Below are positions 36,012 to 45,297 of a stretch of 64,000 bases of DNA, in pieces. Below the pieces are notes generated by a model. The model saw only the letters and a list, made by a program, of their open reading frames with translations. It did not search any database and was not told the DNA's origin. The position numbers were made by a program, and so were the translations under genes. Position 1 is the stretch's first letter. Each line of letters starts with the position of its first letter. The stretch is from an uncultured Alphaproteobacteria bacterium (GTDB lineage Bacteria > Pseudomonadota > Alphaproteobacteria > HIMB59 > GCA-002718135), in the NCBI GenBank assembly GCA_902540265.1, contig CACBLW010000001.1, forward strand, positions 1-64,000, given 5' to 3'.

Positions 36012-37268
36012 TTATTTAGTTCCCATGCTTTGGAAGAATTCGCTGTTAGTTTTTGTATTTTTCATTTTATCTAACAAGAACTCCATCGCTTCTGTACTTC
36101 CCATTGGGGCTAATATTTTTCTTAAAATAAAGATTTTACCAAGCTCGTCTTTATCAAGTAATAATTCTTCTTTTCTTGTTCCTGACTTACCAATATCAAA
36201 AGCTGGATAGGTTCTTTTTTGGCTAAGTTTTCTATCTAGAACCATTTCACTATTACCAGTACCTTTAAATTCTTCAAATATAACCTCGTCCATTCTGCTT
36301 CCTGTATCTATTAAAGCAGTTGCAATAATTGTAAGTGATCCACCTTTTTCTACATTCCTTGCTGCTCCGAAAAATCTTTTTGGTCTTTGTAAGGCATTGG
36401 CATCAACACCGCCTGTTAATACCTTTCCACTAGATGGAACAACAGTATTGTAAGCTCTTCCAAGTCTGGTGATTGAATCAAGAAGGATTACAACATCGTG
36501 TTTATATTCAACAAGTCTTTTAGCTTTTTCAATTACCATTTCAGCAACCTGAACATGGCGTGAAGCAGGTTCATCAAAGGTTGAACTAATTACCTCACCC
36601 TTAACTGATCTTTGCATGTCTGTAACTTCTTCTGGTCTTTCATCAATTAATAGAACAATCAGTTTAGCGTCTGGACTATTAGCAGTTATAGCATTAGCAA
36701 TTTTTTGCATAATTATTGTTTTACCAGTGAAAGGTTGTGCAACAATTAATTGTCTTTGTCCTTTTCCAAGAGGAGCAATAATATCAATTATTCTTTCTGT
36801 ATTATCTGGCATAGGTTTTTCTTGCTCAAGTTTGAATCTTGCTTCAGGATACAATGGCGTCAAATCTTCAAAGTTAACCCTATTCTTAACTAAATCAGTT
36901 TCTTGACCGTTTATTTTGTTAATTTTAGTTATAGCAAAATATCTTTCTCCTTGCTTTGGAGATCTAATCTCACCTTCAACACTATCACCTGTTCTTAAAC
37001 TAAATTTTTTAATTTGAGATGGAGAAATATAGATATCATCTGGTCCTGGAAGATAATTTGACTCAGAAGACCTTAAAAAACCGAAACCATCTTGCATAAT
37101 TTCAATAACCCCTAAACCAGTAATAATCTCACCCTCTTCAGCAATTGTTTTTAAAATTGCAAACATCAAATCTTGCTTTCTAAGAGACGAAGGGTTTTCT
37201 ATACCAAGCTTGTCTGCCTGTTTTAAAAGTTCTTGGGGTTCTTTTCCTTTTAATTCCTGTAAATTCAT
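36012..37268 (-). CDS. rho: Transcription termination factor Rho
   Basis: A 418-residue hexameric RNA translocase. The N-terminal helical domain starts with [13 protein letters not shown], an OSB-type RNA-binding domain contains GFGFLRS and [16 protein letters not shown], and the motor contains the Walker [12 protein letters not shown] and [15 protein letters not shown]. The C-terminus retains [11 protein letters not shown]. Length is normal. Its start borders the 422-bp gene-free origin candidate and it is transcribed away from it. Confidence 0.98.
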   Translation of the reverse strand: MNLQELKGKEPQELLKQADKLGIENPSSLRKQDLMFAILKTIAEEGEIITGLGVIEIMQDGFGFLRSSESNYLPGPDDIYISPSQIKKFSLRTGDSVEGEIRSPKQGERYFAITKINKINGQETDLVKNRVNFEDLTPLYPEARFKLEQEKPMPDNTERIIDIIAPLGKGQRQLIVAQPFTGKTIIMQKIANAITANSPDAKLIVLLIDERPEEVTDMQRSVKGEVISSTFDEPASRHVQVAEMVIEKAKRLVEYKHDVVILLDSITRLGRAYNTVVPSSGKVLTGGVDANALQRPKRFFGAARNVEKGGSLTIIATALIDTGSRMDEVIFEEFKGTGNSEMVLDRKLSQKRTYPAFDIGKSGTRKEELLLDKDELGKIFILRKILAPMGSTEAMEFLLDKMKNTKTNSEFFQSMGTK

Positions 37269-37690
37269 AATGTTGTTGGGGTAGTTTAGAAATGAAGTAT
37301 TTTAATAATCAAAATTGAAGTTAATGTCAAAATAATAATAAATATATAATTTATATACTTAATTGTAGTATTAGTTGTAAGGTTAAAATGCTTAATTATT
37401 GCTTTATTATTGAATCATTCTTTATTTACCAACATATGAACAACAACCCTCACAAATATGTTAATTTAAAGAATAGTGAAAAAAAATTATTATTTTTAAA
37501 TAATTTGCAATGCAATAAATTTCTAATAACTTGTTATTAATTTTGTATAATAAACATATTAACATCCACCTCATAATATTTAGACAAGTTATTAAATTGT
37601 TGAAAACACATTTTTAAAACAAAAGAACTATTTCTTAAATTCAAATTATATTTAATAGTGTTTATAACTATAATTTTTATTAACACACTT
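37269..37690. other. Putative chromosomal origin of replication (oriC)
   Basis: This 422-bp, extremely AT-rich gap has no plausible gene and separates oppositely transcribed arms: rho, mnmE, mnmG, rsmG and parAB to the left and maf, aroE, coaE, dnaQ to the right. Caulobacter has oriC at the equivalent gene-order junction. It contains small dyads, TTGCA-A-TGCAA at 37505-37515 and TAATAAC-TT-GTTATTA at 37524-37539. Only weak DnaA-box matches are seen: TTATGCACC at 37689-37697, overlapping the maf ATG, and TGTTTATAA at 37659-37667. Position is the main evidence. Confidence 0.65.
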
Positions 37691-38281
37691 ATGCACCAAA
37701 AATTTATATTAGCTAGTTCAAGTAAATCTAGATACAAAATATTAAAAAATGCAGGATTAAATTTCACACAAAAAAAACCGAATTGCAACGAAGAGGATAT
37801 TAAAAAAACCATTAATAGAAAAACAAAGCCTGAGATTTTTGCAAAAAAACTTTCTTATGAAAAAGCAAGAAGTGTAAGTAGACAAAAAACTTATGCCAAC
37901 AAAATTGTTTTAGGCTGTGATACCGTTATTTATCACAATGGAAAAATTTTAGATAAAGTAAACTCTATTGAGAAAGCCAAAAAAAAAATTAGATCTCTAT
38001 CAGGAAAGACACACCTAATAGTATCGGGACTAACTATTTGTTTGAATGGTTCTAAGGTTTGGGAAAATTACGAAAAAACCCATGTTACAATAAGAAAACT
38101 TAATAACAGCGAAATAAATACATATCTAAAAAAAACAGGCAAACAAATACTAAGCTCCGTAGGGTGTTATCAAATAGAAAGCTTAGGGCCAAATATTATT
38201 GAGGGCATAAAAGGAGATTATTTTAATGTTATGGGATTACCTTTGTTTAATTTACTAGATTATTTATATTCAAAAAAATGA
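37691..38281 (+). CDS. maf: Maf-family nucleoside triphosphate pyrophosphatase
   Basis: A 196-residue house-cleaning pyrophosphatase that hydrolyses non-canonical or modified NTPs. The N-terminal FILASSSKSRYKILKNAG is the Maf signature; LGCDTVIYHNG, the LSGKTHLIVSGL segment and the C-terminal SVGCYQIESLGPNIIEGIKGDYFNVMGLP are also present. ATG 37691 is preferred to the upstream GTG at 37658 because the signature begins at residue 5. The stop overlaps the aroE ATG. Confidence 0.92.
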   Translation: MHQKFILASSSKSRYKILKNAGLNFTQKKPNCNEEDIKKTINRKTKPEIFAKKLSYEKARSVSRQKTYANKIVLGCDTVIYHNGKILDKVNSIEKAKKKIRSLSGKTHLIVSGLTICLNGSKVWENYEKTHVTIRKLNNSEINTYLKKTGKQILSSVGCYQIESLGPNIIEGIKGDYFNVMGLPLFNLLDYLYSKK

Positions 38282-39060
38282 AAAAACTTTACGTAGTTGG
38301 GAACAAAACATCTAAAAGTCTATCACCAACAATATTTAACTATTGGTTTCGAAAATATAACATTAAAGCAAGCTACGGGTATTTAGAGCTTACAGAAAAA
38401 AACTTTCATAATAAAATAAAAGATATTTTGGAAAAAAAAGATACGCTTGGTCTAAATGTTACCATTCCATTTAAAAACAAAATCATGAAACATCTTGGCA
38501 AAATAGACGCCCATGCAAAAAAAATTGGTGCTGTAAACTGTGTAACAAATAAAAAAACTATTAATGGAACCAATACTGATTGGACAGGATATTACAAAAC
38601 CCTACCAAATATAAAACAAACTAAAAACAGGAAAGTTATTATTCTGGGTTATGGAGGTGCATCACACGCTATTCACTATGTATTAAAGAAGAGAGGGTTT
38701 AAGGATATTTTAATTTTCAACAGATCTAAGAAAAAAATTAAGTATTCAAAAAACACTGAATATACAAAAAAATATAGTGATCTTGAAACACATCTTGAAG
38801 GAGTTTTTTTAATAATTAATACTACACCAATAAACCCTATGTTGAAAAAACACTTAAAACTTATTACCAAATCCACAATTGTAAGCGATATTGTTTACAG
38901 CCCAAAAAACACTTCATTTCTCAAACAGTTTCCGAAGAACAAAAAGATTTATGGAATATCAATGTTGATAGAACAGGCCAAACCGTGTTTTAAAATTTGG
39001 TTTGGTAAAAGCCCATCTGTAGATGCAAAAATGCTTAACGCTATTTATAAAAAAATTTAA
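38278..39060 (+). CDS. aroE: Shikimate dehydrogenase
   Basis: A 260-residue NADP-dependent enzyme that reduces 3-dehydroshikimate to shikimate in aromatic amino-acid synthesis. The substrate motif SKSLSPTIFNYWF, the catalytic lysine in NVTIPFKNKI (Lys 66), the GTNTDWTGY aspartate and the Rossmann VIILGYGGASHAI are intact. The C-terminal GISMLIEQA is typical. It is in the maf-aroE-coaE-dnaQ run with overlapping start and stop codons on both sides. Confidence 0.94.
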   Translation: MKKLYVVGNKTSKSLSPTIFNYWFRKYNIKASYGYLELTEKNFHNKIKDILEKKDTLGLNVTIPFKNKIMKHLGKIDAHAKKIGAVNCVTNKKTINGTNTDWTGYYKTLPNIKQTKNRKVIILGYGGASHAIHYVLKKRGFKDILIFNRSKKKIKYSKNTEYTKKYSDLETHLEGVFLIINTTPINPMLKKHLKLITKSTIVSDIVYSPKNTSFLKQFPKNKKIYGISMLIEQAKPCFKIWFGKSPSVDAKMLNAIYKKI

Positions 39061-39650
39061 TGACAAAAACCGTAGCAATAACAGGCGGCATAGGATCGGG
39101 TAAATCCACCTTTTGTAGTAAATTAAAAGAAAAAGGTTTTAAAATTCACAGCTCAGATGAGCAGGTGGCCAAAATATATAAAAACCCAGAAAAAAAATTT
39201 GTTACTTATCTACACACCATAGGTTTGTCTAAGTCCATTTCAAAAAAAAACATAGATAAAAAAATTATATCAAAGATTATTTTTGAAAATAAACAGATAA
39301 GAAAAAAGCTCGAGTTATACATATTTAAAATAGTTAGAAAAAAGAGGTCTGATTTTATAAAACAAGAAAAACAAAAAAAAACAAAATTAATTTTTATTGA
39401 TATACCATTATTGTTTGAAAACAATTTAGAGAAACAGTTCAACAAAGTAATATCGATAATAGCCTCTAAACGAGTAAGATTAAAAAGATTAAAAAAAACA
39501 AGAAAAATGACTGAAAACCAATTTAAGAATATAACCCGCTCTCAAACATCAGACGTTATAAGAAAAAAGAAATCTGATTATGTTATTTATAACAACTCGA
39601 CATTAAAAGATTATAAAATTAAGATTAATAAGCTAATAAGTAAACTTTAG
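39060..39650 (+). CDS. coaE: Dephospho-CoA kinase
   Basis: A 196-residue kinase for the last step of coenzyme A synthesis. The P-loop is GGIGSGKST (residues 9-17), followed by the SSDEQVAKIY segment, IFIDIPLLFENN and the lid-region VRLKRLKKTRKMTENQFKNI. Lysine is unusually frequent throughout, in line with AT-biased codons. The ATG overlaps the aroE stop by one base. Confidence 0.93.
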   Translation: MTKTVAITGGIGSGKSTFCSKLKEKGFKIHSSDEQVAKIYKNPEKKFVTYLHTIGLSKSISKKNIDKKIISKIIFENKQIRKKLELYIFKIVRKKRSDFIKQEKQKKTKLIFIDIPLLFENNLEKQFNKVISIIASKRVRLKRLKKTRKMTENQFKNITRSQTSDVIRKKKSDYVIYNNSTLKDYKIKINKLISKL

Positions 39651-39658
39651 TTAAAACA

Positions 39659-40333
39659 ATGAGAGAAATAGTAATTGATACAGAAACCACAGGCCTTGAT
39701 TATAAGACTGGTGACAGAATAATAGAGGTTGGTTGTGTGGAACTCAAAAACTATGTACCTACAGGAAACACACTCCAATTTTATTGCAAACCAGACAGAA
39801 GTATAAGCGAAGGGGCAAAAAACATTGTGGGTCTTTCAGATGATTTTCTTAATCAACAAAAACCATTTGAAGAAAACCACAAGGAGCTCTTAAATTTTTT
39901 GAAAAATGACACATTGATAATTCACAATGCATCATTTGATTTAGGTTTTATAAATAATGAGTTGTCAATCTTAGGATTGCCTCATTTAGACAACCCTGTA
40001 GTTGACACCGTTTCTCTTGCAAGAGAAGTTCTAAATACAAGAATAGCTAACCTCGACTATTTGTGCAGAAGGTTTAATATTGATTTATCAGACAGATCAT
40101 TCCATGGAGCCCTGCTTGACTCTCAGCTTTTAGCTGCAGTTTATTTAGAGCTTAGAGGGGGAAAGCAGTTTTCTATGGAATTAAACTCAAACAGTGATGA
40201 AAAAAATACACAAATTAACAACAAAAACGAAACAAAAACCAAAATCATAGAGGTTAATGAAGAAGATTATTTAGCTCACACAGAAATGTTAAAAAAACTA
40301 AAAAACCCTCTTTGGAAAAAATATAACTATTAA
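39659..40333 (+). CDS. dnaQ: DNA polymerase III epsilon subunit (proofreading exonuclease)
   Basis: A 224-residue DEDDh 3'-5' exonuclease. Exo I is IDTETTGLD (Asp 7, Glu 9), Exo II includes IIHNASFDLGFIN, and Exo III is HGALLDSQLLAAVY with the catalytic His and Asp. The C-terminal Lys/Asn-rich tail (about 175-224) should contact the alpha subunit. It follows coaE after eight bases, as in Caulobacter. Confidence 0.95.
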   Translation: MREIVIDTETTGLDYKTGDRIIEVGCVELKNYVPTGNTLQFYCKPDRSISEGAKNIVGLSDDFLNQQKPFEENHKELLNFLKNDTLIIHNASFDLGFINNELSILGLPHLDNPVVDTVSLAREVLNTRIANLDYLCRRFNIDLSDRSFHGALLDSQLLAAVYLELRGGKQFSMELNSNSDEKNTQINNKNETKTKIIEVNEEDYLAHTEMLKKLKNPLWKKYNY

Positions 40334-40363
40334 TATTTGAAAAAGTTATTATATTAAAACCAG

Positions 40364-40945
40364 ATGATTTACGGTGACTTACAATTTTTTGATATTTTGA
40401 TTTTTGCAGCTATTGCTGGATTTATTATTTATAGATTAAGAAGTGTTCTTGGAAAAAGAACAGGATTTCAAAAAAATATATCACAGCCAAAACCTCAAGA
40501 AACCAAAAAACAAGAGGATGTTCAGGAAATACCTTCTTTAATGGATAATGAGACAAAGCTTGAGGCTGTATATAAAAAAGTAAATAATTTTAATCACCGA
40601 GAGTTTCTTGAGGGTGCCAAGAAAGCTTTTGAGATCATAATTTCATCTTTCAACAACGGAGATAAAAAAACACTGAAAAATCTTGTGTCTAAAGATGTTT
40701 ATTCTGCTTTTGAAAAAGCGATTGATGAAAAAACAAACAATCCAGAATCACAATTTTATTCACTTATTGTAGAGGGCATCGCAGATGCGAAAGTAGAAAA
40801 TGACACAATATCAATATCAGTCAATTTTATTAGTGAACAGATGTTAAATAATGATGAGGGTTCTATTGTTAAAAATAAAGACACTTGGACTTTTGAAAAG
40901 CCAATAAACTCTTCTAGTCCTATATGGATATTAACTCAAACTTAA
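40364..40945 (+). CDS. Tim44-like domain protein
   Basis: A 193-residue protein with one N-terminal membrane segment (FFDILIFAAIAGFIIYRLR, about 5-24), a low-complexity charged linker, and a C-terminal Tim44/TimA-like domain (FLEGAKKAFEIIISSFNNGDKKTLKNLVSKDVYSAFEKAI). Bacterial Tim44-like proteins are inner-membrane proteins of poorly defined role, encoded beside dnaQ in many Alphaproteobacteria. Length and architecture are normal for that group. Confidence 0.85.
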   Translation: MIYGDLQFFDILIFAAIAGFIIYRLRSVLGKRTGFQKNISQPKPQETKKQEDVQEIPSLMDNETKLEAVYKKVNNFNHREFLEGAKKAFEIIISSFNNGDKKTLKNLVSKDVYSAFEKAIDEKTNNPESQFYSLIVEGIADAKVENDTISISVNFISEQMLNNDEGSIVKNKDTWTFEKPINSSSPIWILTQT

Positions 40946-40948
40946 TAT

Positions 40949-41377
40949 TTGTCCTTTAAAGAACTCAAAGACCGAATTAAAAAAAACGAGGGTTATTCTG
41001 ATAAGCCTTATCAGGATCAACTAGGGTTTTATACTATTGGTTATGGTCATCTTATTACAGAAAAAGAAAATAAATATTATATTAAAAAATTTAAAAAAAA
41101 ATATTTTGAAGAATTGTTTGAGATAGACTTTAAAAAAGCACACGAACAATACAAAAAAAAATTTTTTAAAAAAGATCACACAACTTCAGAGAAAGAATTA
41201 TTAATAGAAATGATTTTTCAGCTTGGAGCTAAGGGCGTCTCTAAATTTAAGAAAATGCTTTATTTTTTAAACAAAAAACAAAAATTTATGGCATCACTAG
41301 AGATGTTAGACAGTTTGTGGTATCTGCAAACACCTGAAAGGGTAAAGAATTTAATTAAACACTATACAAAAAAATAA
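40949..41377 (+). CDS. T4-type lysozyme (glycoside hydrolase family 24-like)
   Basis: A 142-residue protein whose N-terminus matches the phage T4 lysozyme active site: Glu 14, Asp 23 and Thr 29 occur with the same 9- and 6-residue spacings as T4 Glu 11, Asp 20 and Thr 26, within EGYSDKPYQDQLGFYTIGYGHL. It should hydrolyse peptidoglycan. TTG 40949 is the only sensible start, three bases after the previous stop, so no signal peptide can be encoded. Related genomes usually have a MltA lytic transglycosylase between the Tim44-like and Smr genes; this looks like a replacement by a phage-type enzyme. Confidence 0.8.
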   Translation: MSFKELKDRIKKNEGYSDKPYQDQLGFYTIGYGHLITEKENKYYIKKFKKKYFEELFEIDFKKAHEQYKKKFFKKDHTTSEKELLIEMIFQLGAKGVSKFKKMLYFLNKKQKFMASLEMLDSLWYLQTPERVKNLIKHYTKK

Positions 41378-41916
41378 TGGAAGAAGATTTTTTTCTAAAA
41401 AACATGAAGGGTGTAAAGCCTTTTAAGAAAGATACCTCTATAGTTAAAACGAAAACAACTAATAAAAAAAATGTAAAATTAGATAAAAAAACTAATACTA
41501 AAAATACCAGTAAAAAAACAATAACTGAACAAAAGGTTAGTAGCTCAGAGTTTAAACTATCATTTGGTGAGGTTAATAAGGAGCTTAAGCGGGGAAAAAT
41601 TAATATAGATAGAAGAATTGACCTTCATGGATATGGTTTAGTCAAAGCGCATGAAAAATTTATAAGTGAGGTAAAAAAAAATTATAACAAGAATAAAAGA
41701 TGTTTGCTTATAATTACTGGAAAGGGCGTTCACAAAAAAATTGAAAATGAGCAAGACATAAGCCCTAAACTTTTCTATGGAAAGATTAAAAACTCAATAA
41801 TAAACTGGATAAACGAAGACGATCTTAAGAAATATATCTTAACATATCAAGATGCGGGTTTTGAACATGGGGGTGACGGAGCTCTCTTTGTTTATTTAAG
41901 AAAAAAAAAGTTTTAA
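41377..41916 (+). CDS. Smr/MutS2-domain protein
   Basis: A 179-residue protein with a Lys/Thr/Asn-rich disordered N-terminal half (residues 10-60) and a C-terminal Smr domain: IDLHGYGLVKAHEKFI, CLLIITGKGVH and the end HGGDGALFVYLRK. Smr domains are nucleic-acid endonucleases or binders; the free-standing bacterial form has been tied to ribosome-collision sensing in some species. Its ATG overlaps the lysozyme stop. It converges on the DUF3108 gene with a four-base overlap. Confidence 0.88.
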   Translation: MEEDFFLKNMKGVKPFKKDTSIVKTKTTNKKNVKLDKKTNTKNTSKKTITEQKVSSSEFKLSFGEVNKELKRGKINIDRRIDLHGYGLVKAHEKFISEVKKNYNKNKRCLLIITGKGVHKKIENEQDISPKLFYGKIKNSIINWINEDDLKKYILTYQDAGFEHGGDGALFVYLRKKKF

Positions 41917-42584
41917 ATTCTTTCTAACTTAAATACCCTTTTTTTGAAATGAATAAGAATTTCATATGGAAGTAAATCATCTTTAACTAAAAATTCAATT
42001 TTTTTTAAATCATTTCTTTTATGGTCAGCCCAAATATTCACATAATCTTCAATTTCTAAAATTATATTTCCATCCTCACTTTCGTTTTGTTTAAGTGTGT
42101 AAATTCTTCTCCCATCAATTGTTTTTGCCTCATTTTCTCCATTTAAAATATTTATAAAAGAGGTAATTGGGTCAAAATATAAATATAAGCCTTCTAGATC
42201 TACTCTAGCTATTTCTTCTTCTATAGGCTCCTGTTTTAATTCAATTAAATAATCATCAAAAGACATTTTAACTATTTTTGTTTTCTTCTTCGTTTTCCAA
42301 AACTGTTTATAATTCTGGGTCTTAAATATGTTGTTTTCAATAACCCCAGTTGAAAGATAGCTTCCTTCAAATTTATATAAAGGTGAAAAAATGCCAGAAT
42401 TTTTCAAATTAATTTCTGTTTGATAAATATTGTCATTAATATTTAATGACCAACTAAAATTACCAATTTTTATTCCTGTTGTGCTGACTTTATATTCTGC
42501 ACTAAAATTATTTGCATAGGACGTGTTAATTACAAATATAATAAAAAATACTAGAAATTTATTCAAACACAACCTCGTAAACAT
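41913..42584 (-). CDS. DUF3108-type exported protein
   Basis: A 223-residue protein with an N-terminal signal sequence (CLNKFLVFFIIFVINTSYA) and a beta-rich mature part. The opening FSAEYKVSTTGIKIGNFSWSL and the later DPITSFINIL are typical of DUF3108, a periplasmic family of unknown function. A TTG start one codon upstream is possible; ATG 42584 is chosen. It overlaps the GT39-like gene by 26 bases on the same strand, so all three minus-strand envelope genes are probably one operon. Confidence 0.75.
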   Translation of the reverse strand: MFTRLCLNKFLVFFIIFVINTSYANNFSAEYKVSTTGIKIGNFSWSLNINDNIYQTEINLKNSGIFSPLYKFEGSYLSTGVIENNIFKTQNYKQFWKTKKKTKIVKMSFDDYLIELKQEPIEEEIARVDLEGLYLYFDPITSFINILNGENEAKTIDGRRIYTLKQNESEDGNIILEIEDYVNIWADHKRNDLKKIEFLVKDDLLPYEILIHFKKRVFKLERI

Positions 42585-43944
42585 CAAGTTTTCTTTTTGT
42601 AAATTTCTGATCAGGTGAATTTATTTTTAACACCTTATATTCATTCTCTAAATAATTTATATCTGAGCGACTCCCAATTAAAGTAAAATTTTCGTTTATA
42701 TTTTTGTTAAGAGGAGACACTATTTTAAAGTGGTTTGTTATTTCATCTCCTTCTTTATGTGGCATATAGAAATTAATATCCTTATCTCTTAATTCAAAAT
42801 TAAGGCTTGAAAATAAAAGCCGATCTGAAACCACTATATTTTTAACGACACCATCTGAAGAACCACTGTAAATTTTTAGAGCATAATCATTTATACCACT
42901 TATTCGGTCAAAAATTTTATACGGATAGCTCATTCCAATTATTACAAAAAGAATTAAGCAGACAATAAAATTAAACATGTAATTAGCTATCTTTAAAAAA
43001 GAATTATTAATTCTAATATATAAAAGAGCAAATAAAGAAATTAAAGCTGGAGCAGCCCAATTTGCATTAGCTCTGACAATAATAGCTTCTACTAAAACAA
43101 TTAAAATTATAGGCATAGAAAATATTAGAAAAATTTTTTGAATATAGTTCCATTTATTAAATCCAAATATCCCACCCAAAACCATAAACGGGCCTAACAT
43201 TAAAACTTGAATTAACAAAAATTCTAAACCTCTAATGAGATCTATTTCAATATTTCCAAAATTTGCATTATCCGAAGTATGCTGAAGTGTTATCCAGTCG
43301 TTATTAAAGTTCCAAATAATATTTGGTACGATAATTACAAATACACATAAAAAGGTAAGACAAAAACCAAATAAATTATCCAAAAAAATTTTTCTAAATC
43401 TTTTATCAAATAAAATTAAAACAAATAAACAAATCACAAAATATATAGCTGCGTATTTTGATAAAAAACCTAACCCTAGAAAAATACCTAATAATATGAA
43501 ATTTTTTAAACCTTGTTTACTATTGATCTTAATTAATTCATTAAGTGAAAGCGTCCAAAATAATAATAAAAAAAGATCAGTACTAATTATAAAAGATGAA
43601 AAAGAAACAGCGGGTATAAATAAAAAAATTAAACAACCTGTAAATGAATCTTTTTTATTTAGTCCAGAGTTGAGTAAAAGATTATAAATACTCCAGGCAA
43701 TCAAAAAATACACAAACGATGGAAGAAGTTTTAATGAAACAAAACTACTACCTAATATTTCCGTATAAACTCTTATTATCCAAGACAAAAAAGGAGGCTT
43801 TGAAAAATAACCAAAGTCAATATCTTTTGACCATAACCAATACTGTGCTTCATCACCAAACAAATTAAAGGTAGTAAAATTTAAGGCACCAATTTTTAAT
43901 AAAAGTAAAAAAATAAATGATGGCAATAAAATTTTATTTAACAT
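42559..43944 (-). CDS. GT39/ArnT-like membrane glycosyltransferase
   Basis: A 461-residue polytopic membrane protein with about ten hydrophobic segments. The first periplasmic loop carries FGDEAQYWLWSKDIDFGYFSKPP with the acidic pair Asp 31-Glu 32, the catalytic signature of PMT/ArnT enzymes that use polyprenyl-phosphate sugars. The C-terminal ~90 residues form a soluble domain. Likely acceptors are lipid A or another envelope glycan, not determinable here. ATG 43944 gives an 11-base overlap with the PAP2 gene; a start at 43965 is also open. Confidence 0.8.
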   Translation of the reverse strand: MLNKILLPSFIFLLLLKIGALNFTTFNLFGDEAQYWLWSKDIDFGYFSKPPFLSWIIRVYTEILGSSFVSLKLLPSFVYFLIAWSIYNLLLNSGLNKKDSFTGCLIFLFIPAVSFSSFIISTDLFLLLFWTLSLNELIKINSKQGLKNFILLGIFLGLGFLSKYAAIYFVICLFVLILFDKRFRKIFLDNLFGFCLTFLCVFVIIVPNIIWNFNNDWITLQHTSDNANFGNIEIDLIRGLEFLLIQVLMLGPFMVLGGIFGFNKWNYIQKIFLIFSMPIILIVLVEAIIVRANANWAAPALISLFALLYIRINNSFLKIANYMFNFIVCLILFVIIGMSYPYKIFDRISGINDYALKIYSGSSDGVVKNIVVSDRLLFSSLNFELRDKDINFYMPHKEGDEITNHFKIVSPLNKNINENFTLIGSRSDINYLENEYKVLKINSPDQKFTKRKLDVYEVVFE

Positions 43945-45268
43945 AATATTTTTTATACAATTCAAATAAAATTATATTTAAAATTACAATAAAAAAACCA
44001 GCAAAAAAAATGTCACTTAAAAAATGACCGCCAGCCATTATTCTAATTAAACCAAATACAAAACCAGCAAAAAAGCTTGCATAGAGGAAAATTATATTTT
44101 TTGTGATTAAATATAGAATTATAATTGAAAAGCCCACAGAAGCATCGCCTGAAACAAAAGAGCAATTTGTTTCGCAAGCGTTGCTTATTTCAAACCATGG
44201 CGAAAAAGTTTCTTTTCCACCTAATTGTAAAATATCATTTGGTCTAGCCCTCCCCCATAAATTTTTAAGTATCAGGTTTACAAAAATTAACACTCCAATA
44301 ATTTGAGAACCCCACAACAAAACTATTTCATTGATAGAAAATTTATAATTAAAAAAAATTTTATCAATTTTAGTGAAACGCCCAACTATTGGTAAAATTA
44401 AAATATATATAAGTATTAATGGTAATAAAATATCTCGAAAAAATATTGAGATTAAATCAAAACTTTGTAAAGCAAACTGTTGTGATCCATAATAAAACAA
44501 ACCTGAAATATACAAATCTATGGATGGACCTGAAGTAATAAACACACAACTAATTACCAAAAATAATACATAATTATAAATCTCTGAATTGTCTTCAGGC
44601 AACAAATTTGAAAATTTATATTGGGCATATTTCTTTTCTAAGATTGTGTTTATAATTTTGAAAGATATAAGTGCTAATATAGCACCGGCAACAATGTCAG
44701 TAAAAAAGTGAGCACCAACTACAACTCTACTCAAAGCAATAACAGACGCTAAAAAATAAAAAAAATATTTTAGTTTTGGAAAAGTGGCTACAAGAATAAA
44801 ACAAATTATAAATATAGTTGATGAATGGCCTGAAGGAAAGGAATGAAAATTTGAGTCGAAAGTAAAAAAATTAAAACCAAAAGAGTCCTCAAAATTTGTG
44901 TGATTGGGTCTTGGTCTACCAACAATATGCTTCAGAACCTGAGTTACAACCCCAACAACCAAAATATGAAAAAAAGACGATACAAAAAAATTACTTATAT
45001 TTTTTTGTTTTTCAATTTTTATAAATTCTAATCTGTTGTTTAAATAAACAACACCAAATCCAATAACAGAAATAGCAAAATACCAAGATGAGCTCCCGAG
45101 CCTTGTTATGTCTACAAAAAATTCTTTTAAATAAACACTATTAAGACTTTTATTAAAATCTTTAAAATAATTATACAGCCCTAGATCTAAATTGAATGAT
45201 ATGAAAACATTTAAAGATATTATTAAAAGAACAAGTAGCTCAATTCTTATATTTTTAAAAAGACTCAT
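43934..45268 (-). CDS. Tandem PAP2 phosphatase-like membrane protein
   Basis: A 444-residue membrane protein with two PAP2 (type 2 phosphatidic acid phosphatase) units. The first has K-x6-RP in KHIVGRPRP, FPSGHSS and SRVVVGAHFFTD. The second has KNLWGRARP, FVSGDAS and IRIMAGGHFLSD, so the usual His of SGH is Asp. Such enzymes dephosphorylate undecaprenyl diphosphate, lipid A or phosphatidate. Adjacency to a GT39/ArnT-like gene suggests lipid A or polyprenyl-phosphate work. About 10-12 membrane segments are apparent. Confidence 0.8.
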   Translation of the reverse strand: MSLFKNIRIELLVLLIISLNVFISFNLDLGLYNYFKDFNKSLNSVYLKEFFVDITRLGSSSWYFAISVIGFGVVYLNNRLEFIKIEKQKNISNFFVSSFFHILVVGVVTQVLKHIVGRPRPNHTNFEDSFGFNFFTFDSNFHSFPSGHSSTIFIICFILVATFPKLKYFFYFLASVIALSRVVVGAHFFTDIVAGAILALISFKIINTILEKKYAQYKFSNLLPEDNSEIYNYVLFLVISCVFITSGPSIDLYISGLFYYGSQQFALQSFDLISIFFRDILLPLILIYILILPIVGRFTKIDKIFFNYKFSINEIVLLWGSQIIGVLIFVNLILKNLWGRARPNDILQLGGKETFSPWFEISNACETNCSFVSGDASVGFSIIILYLITKNIIFLYASFFAGFVFGLIRIMAGGHFLSDIFFAGFFIVILNIILFELYKKYYVK

Positions 45269-45297
45269 TTTATAATTTTTAAAAAATTAAATGAGCT

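Noticed and set aside
37537-37812. A 91-codon minus-strand ORF across the putative origin and the maf 5' end
   Set aside because: It overlaps the well-supported maf start, has no recognisable pattern, and is expected in AT-rich DNA.
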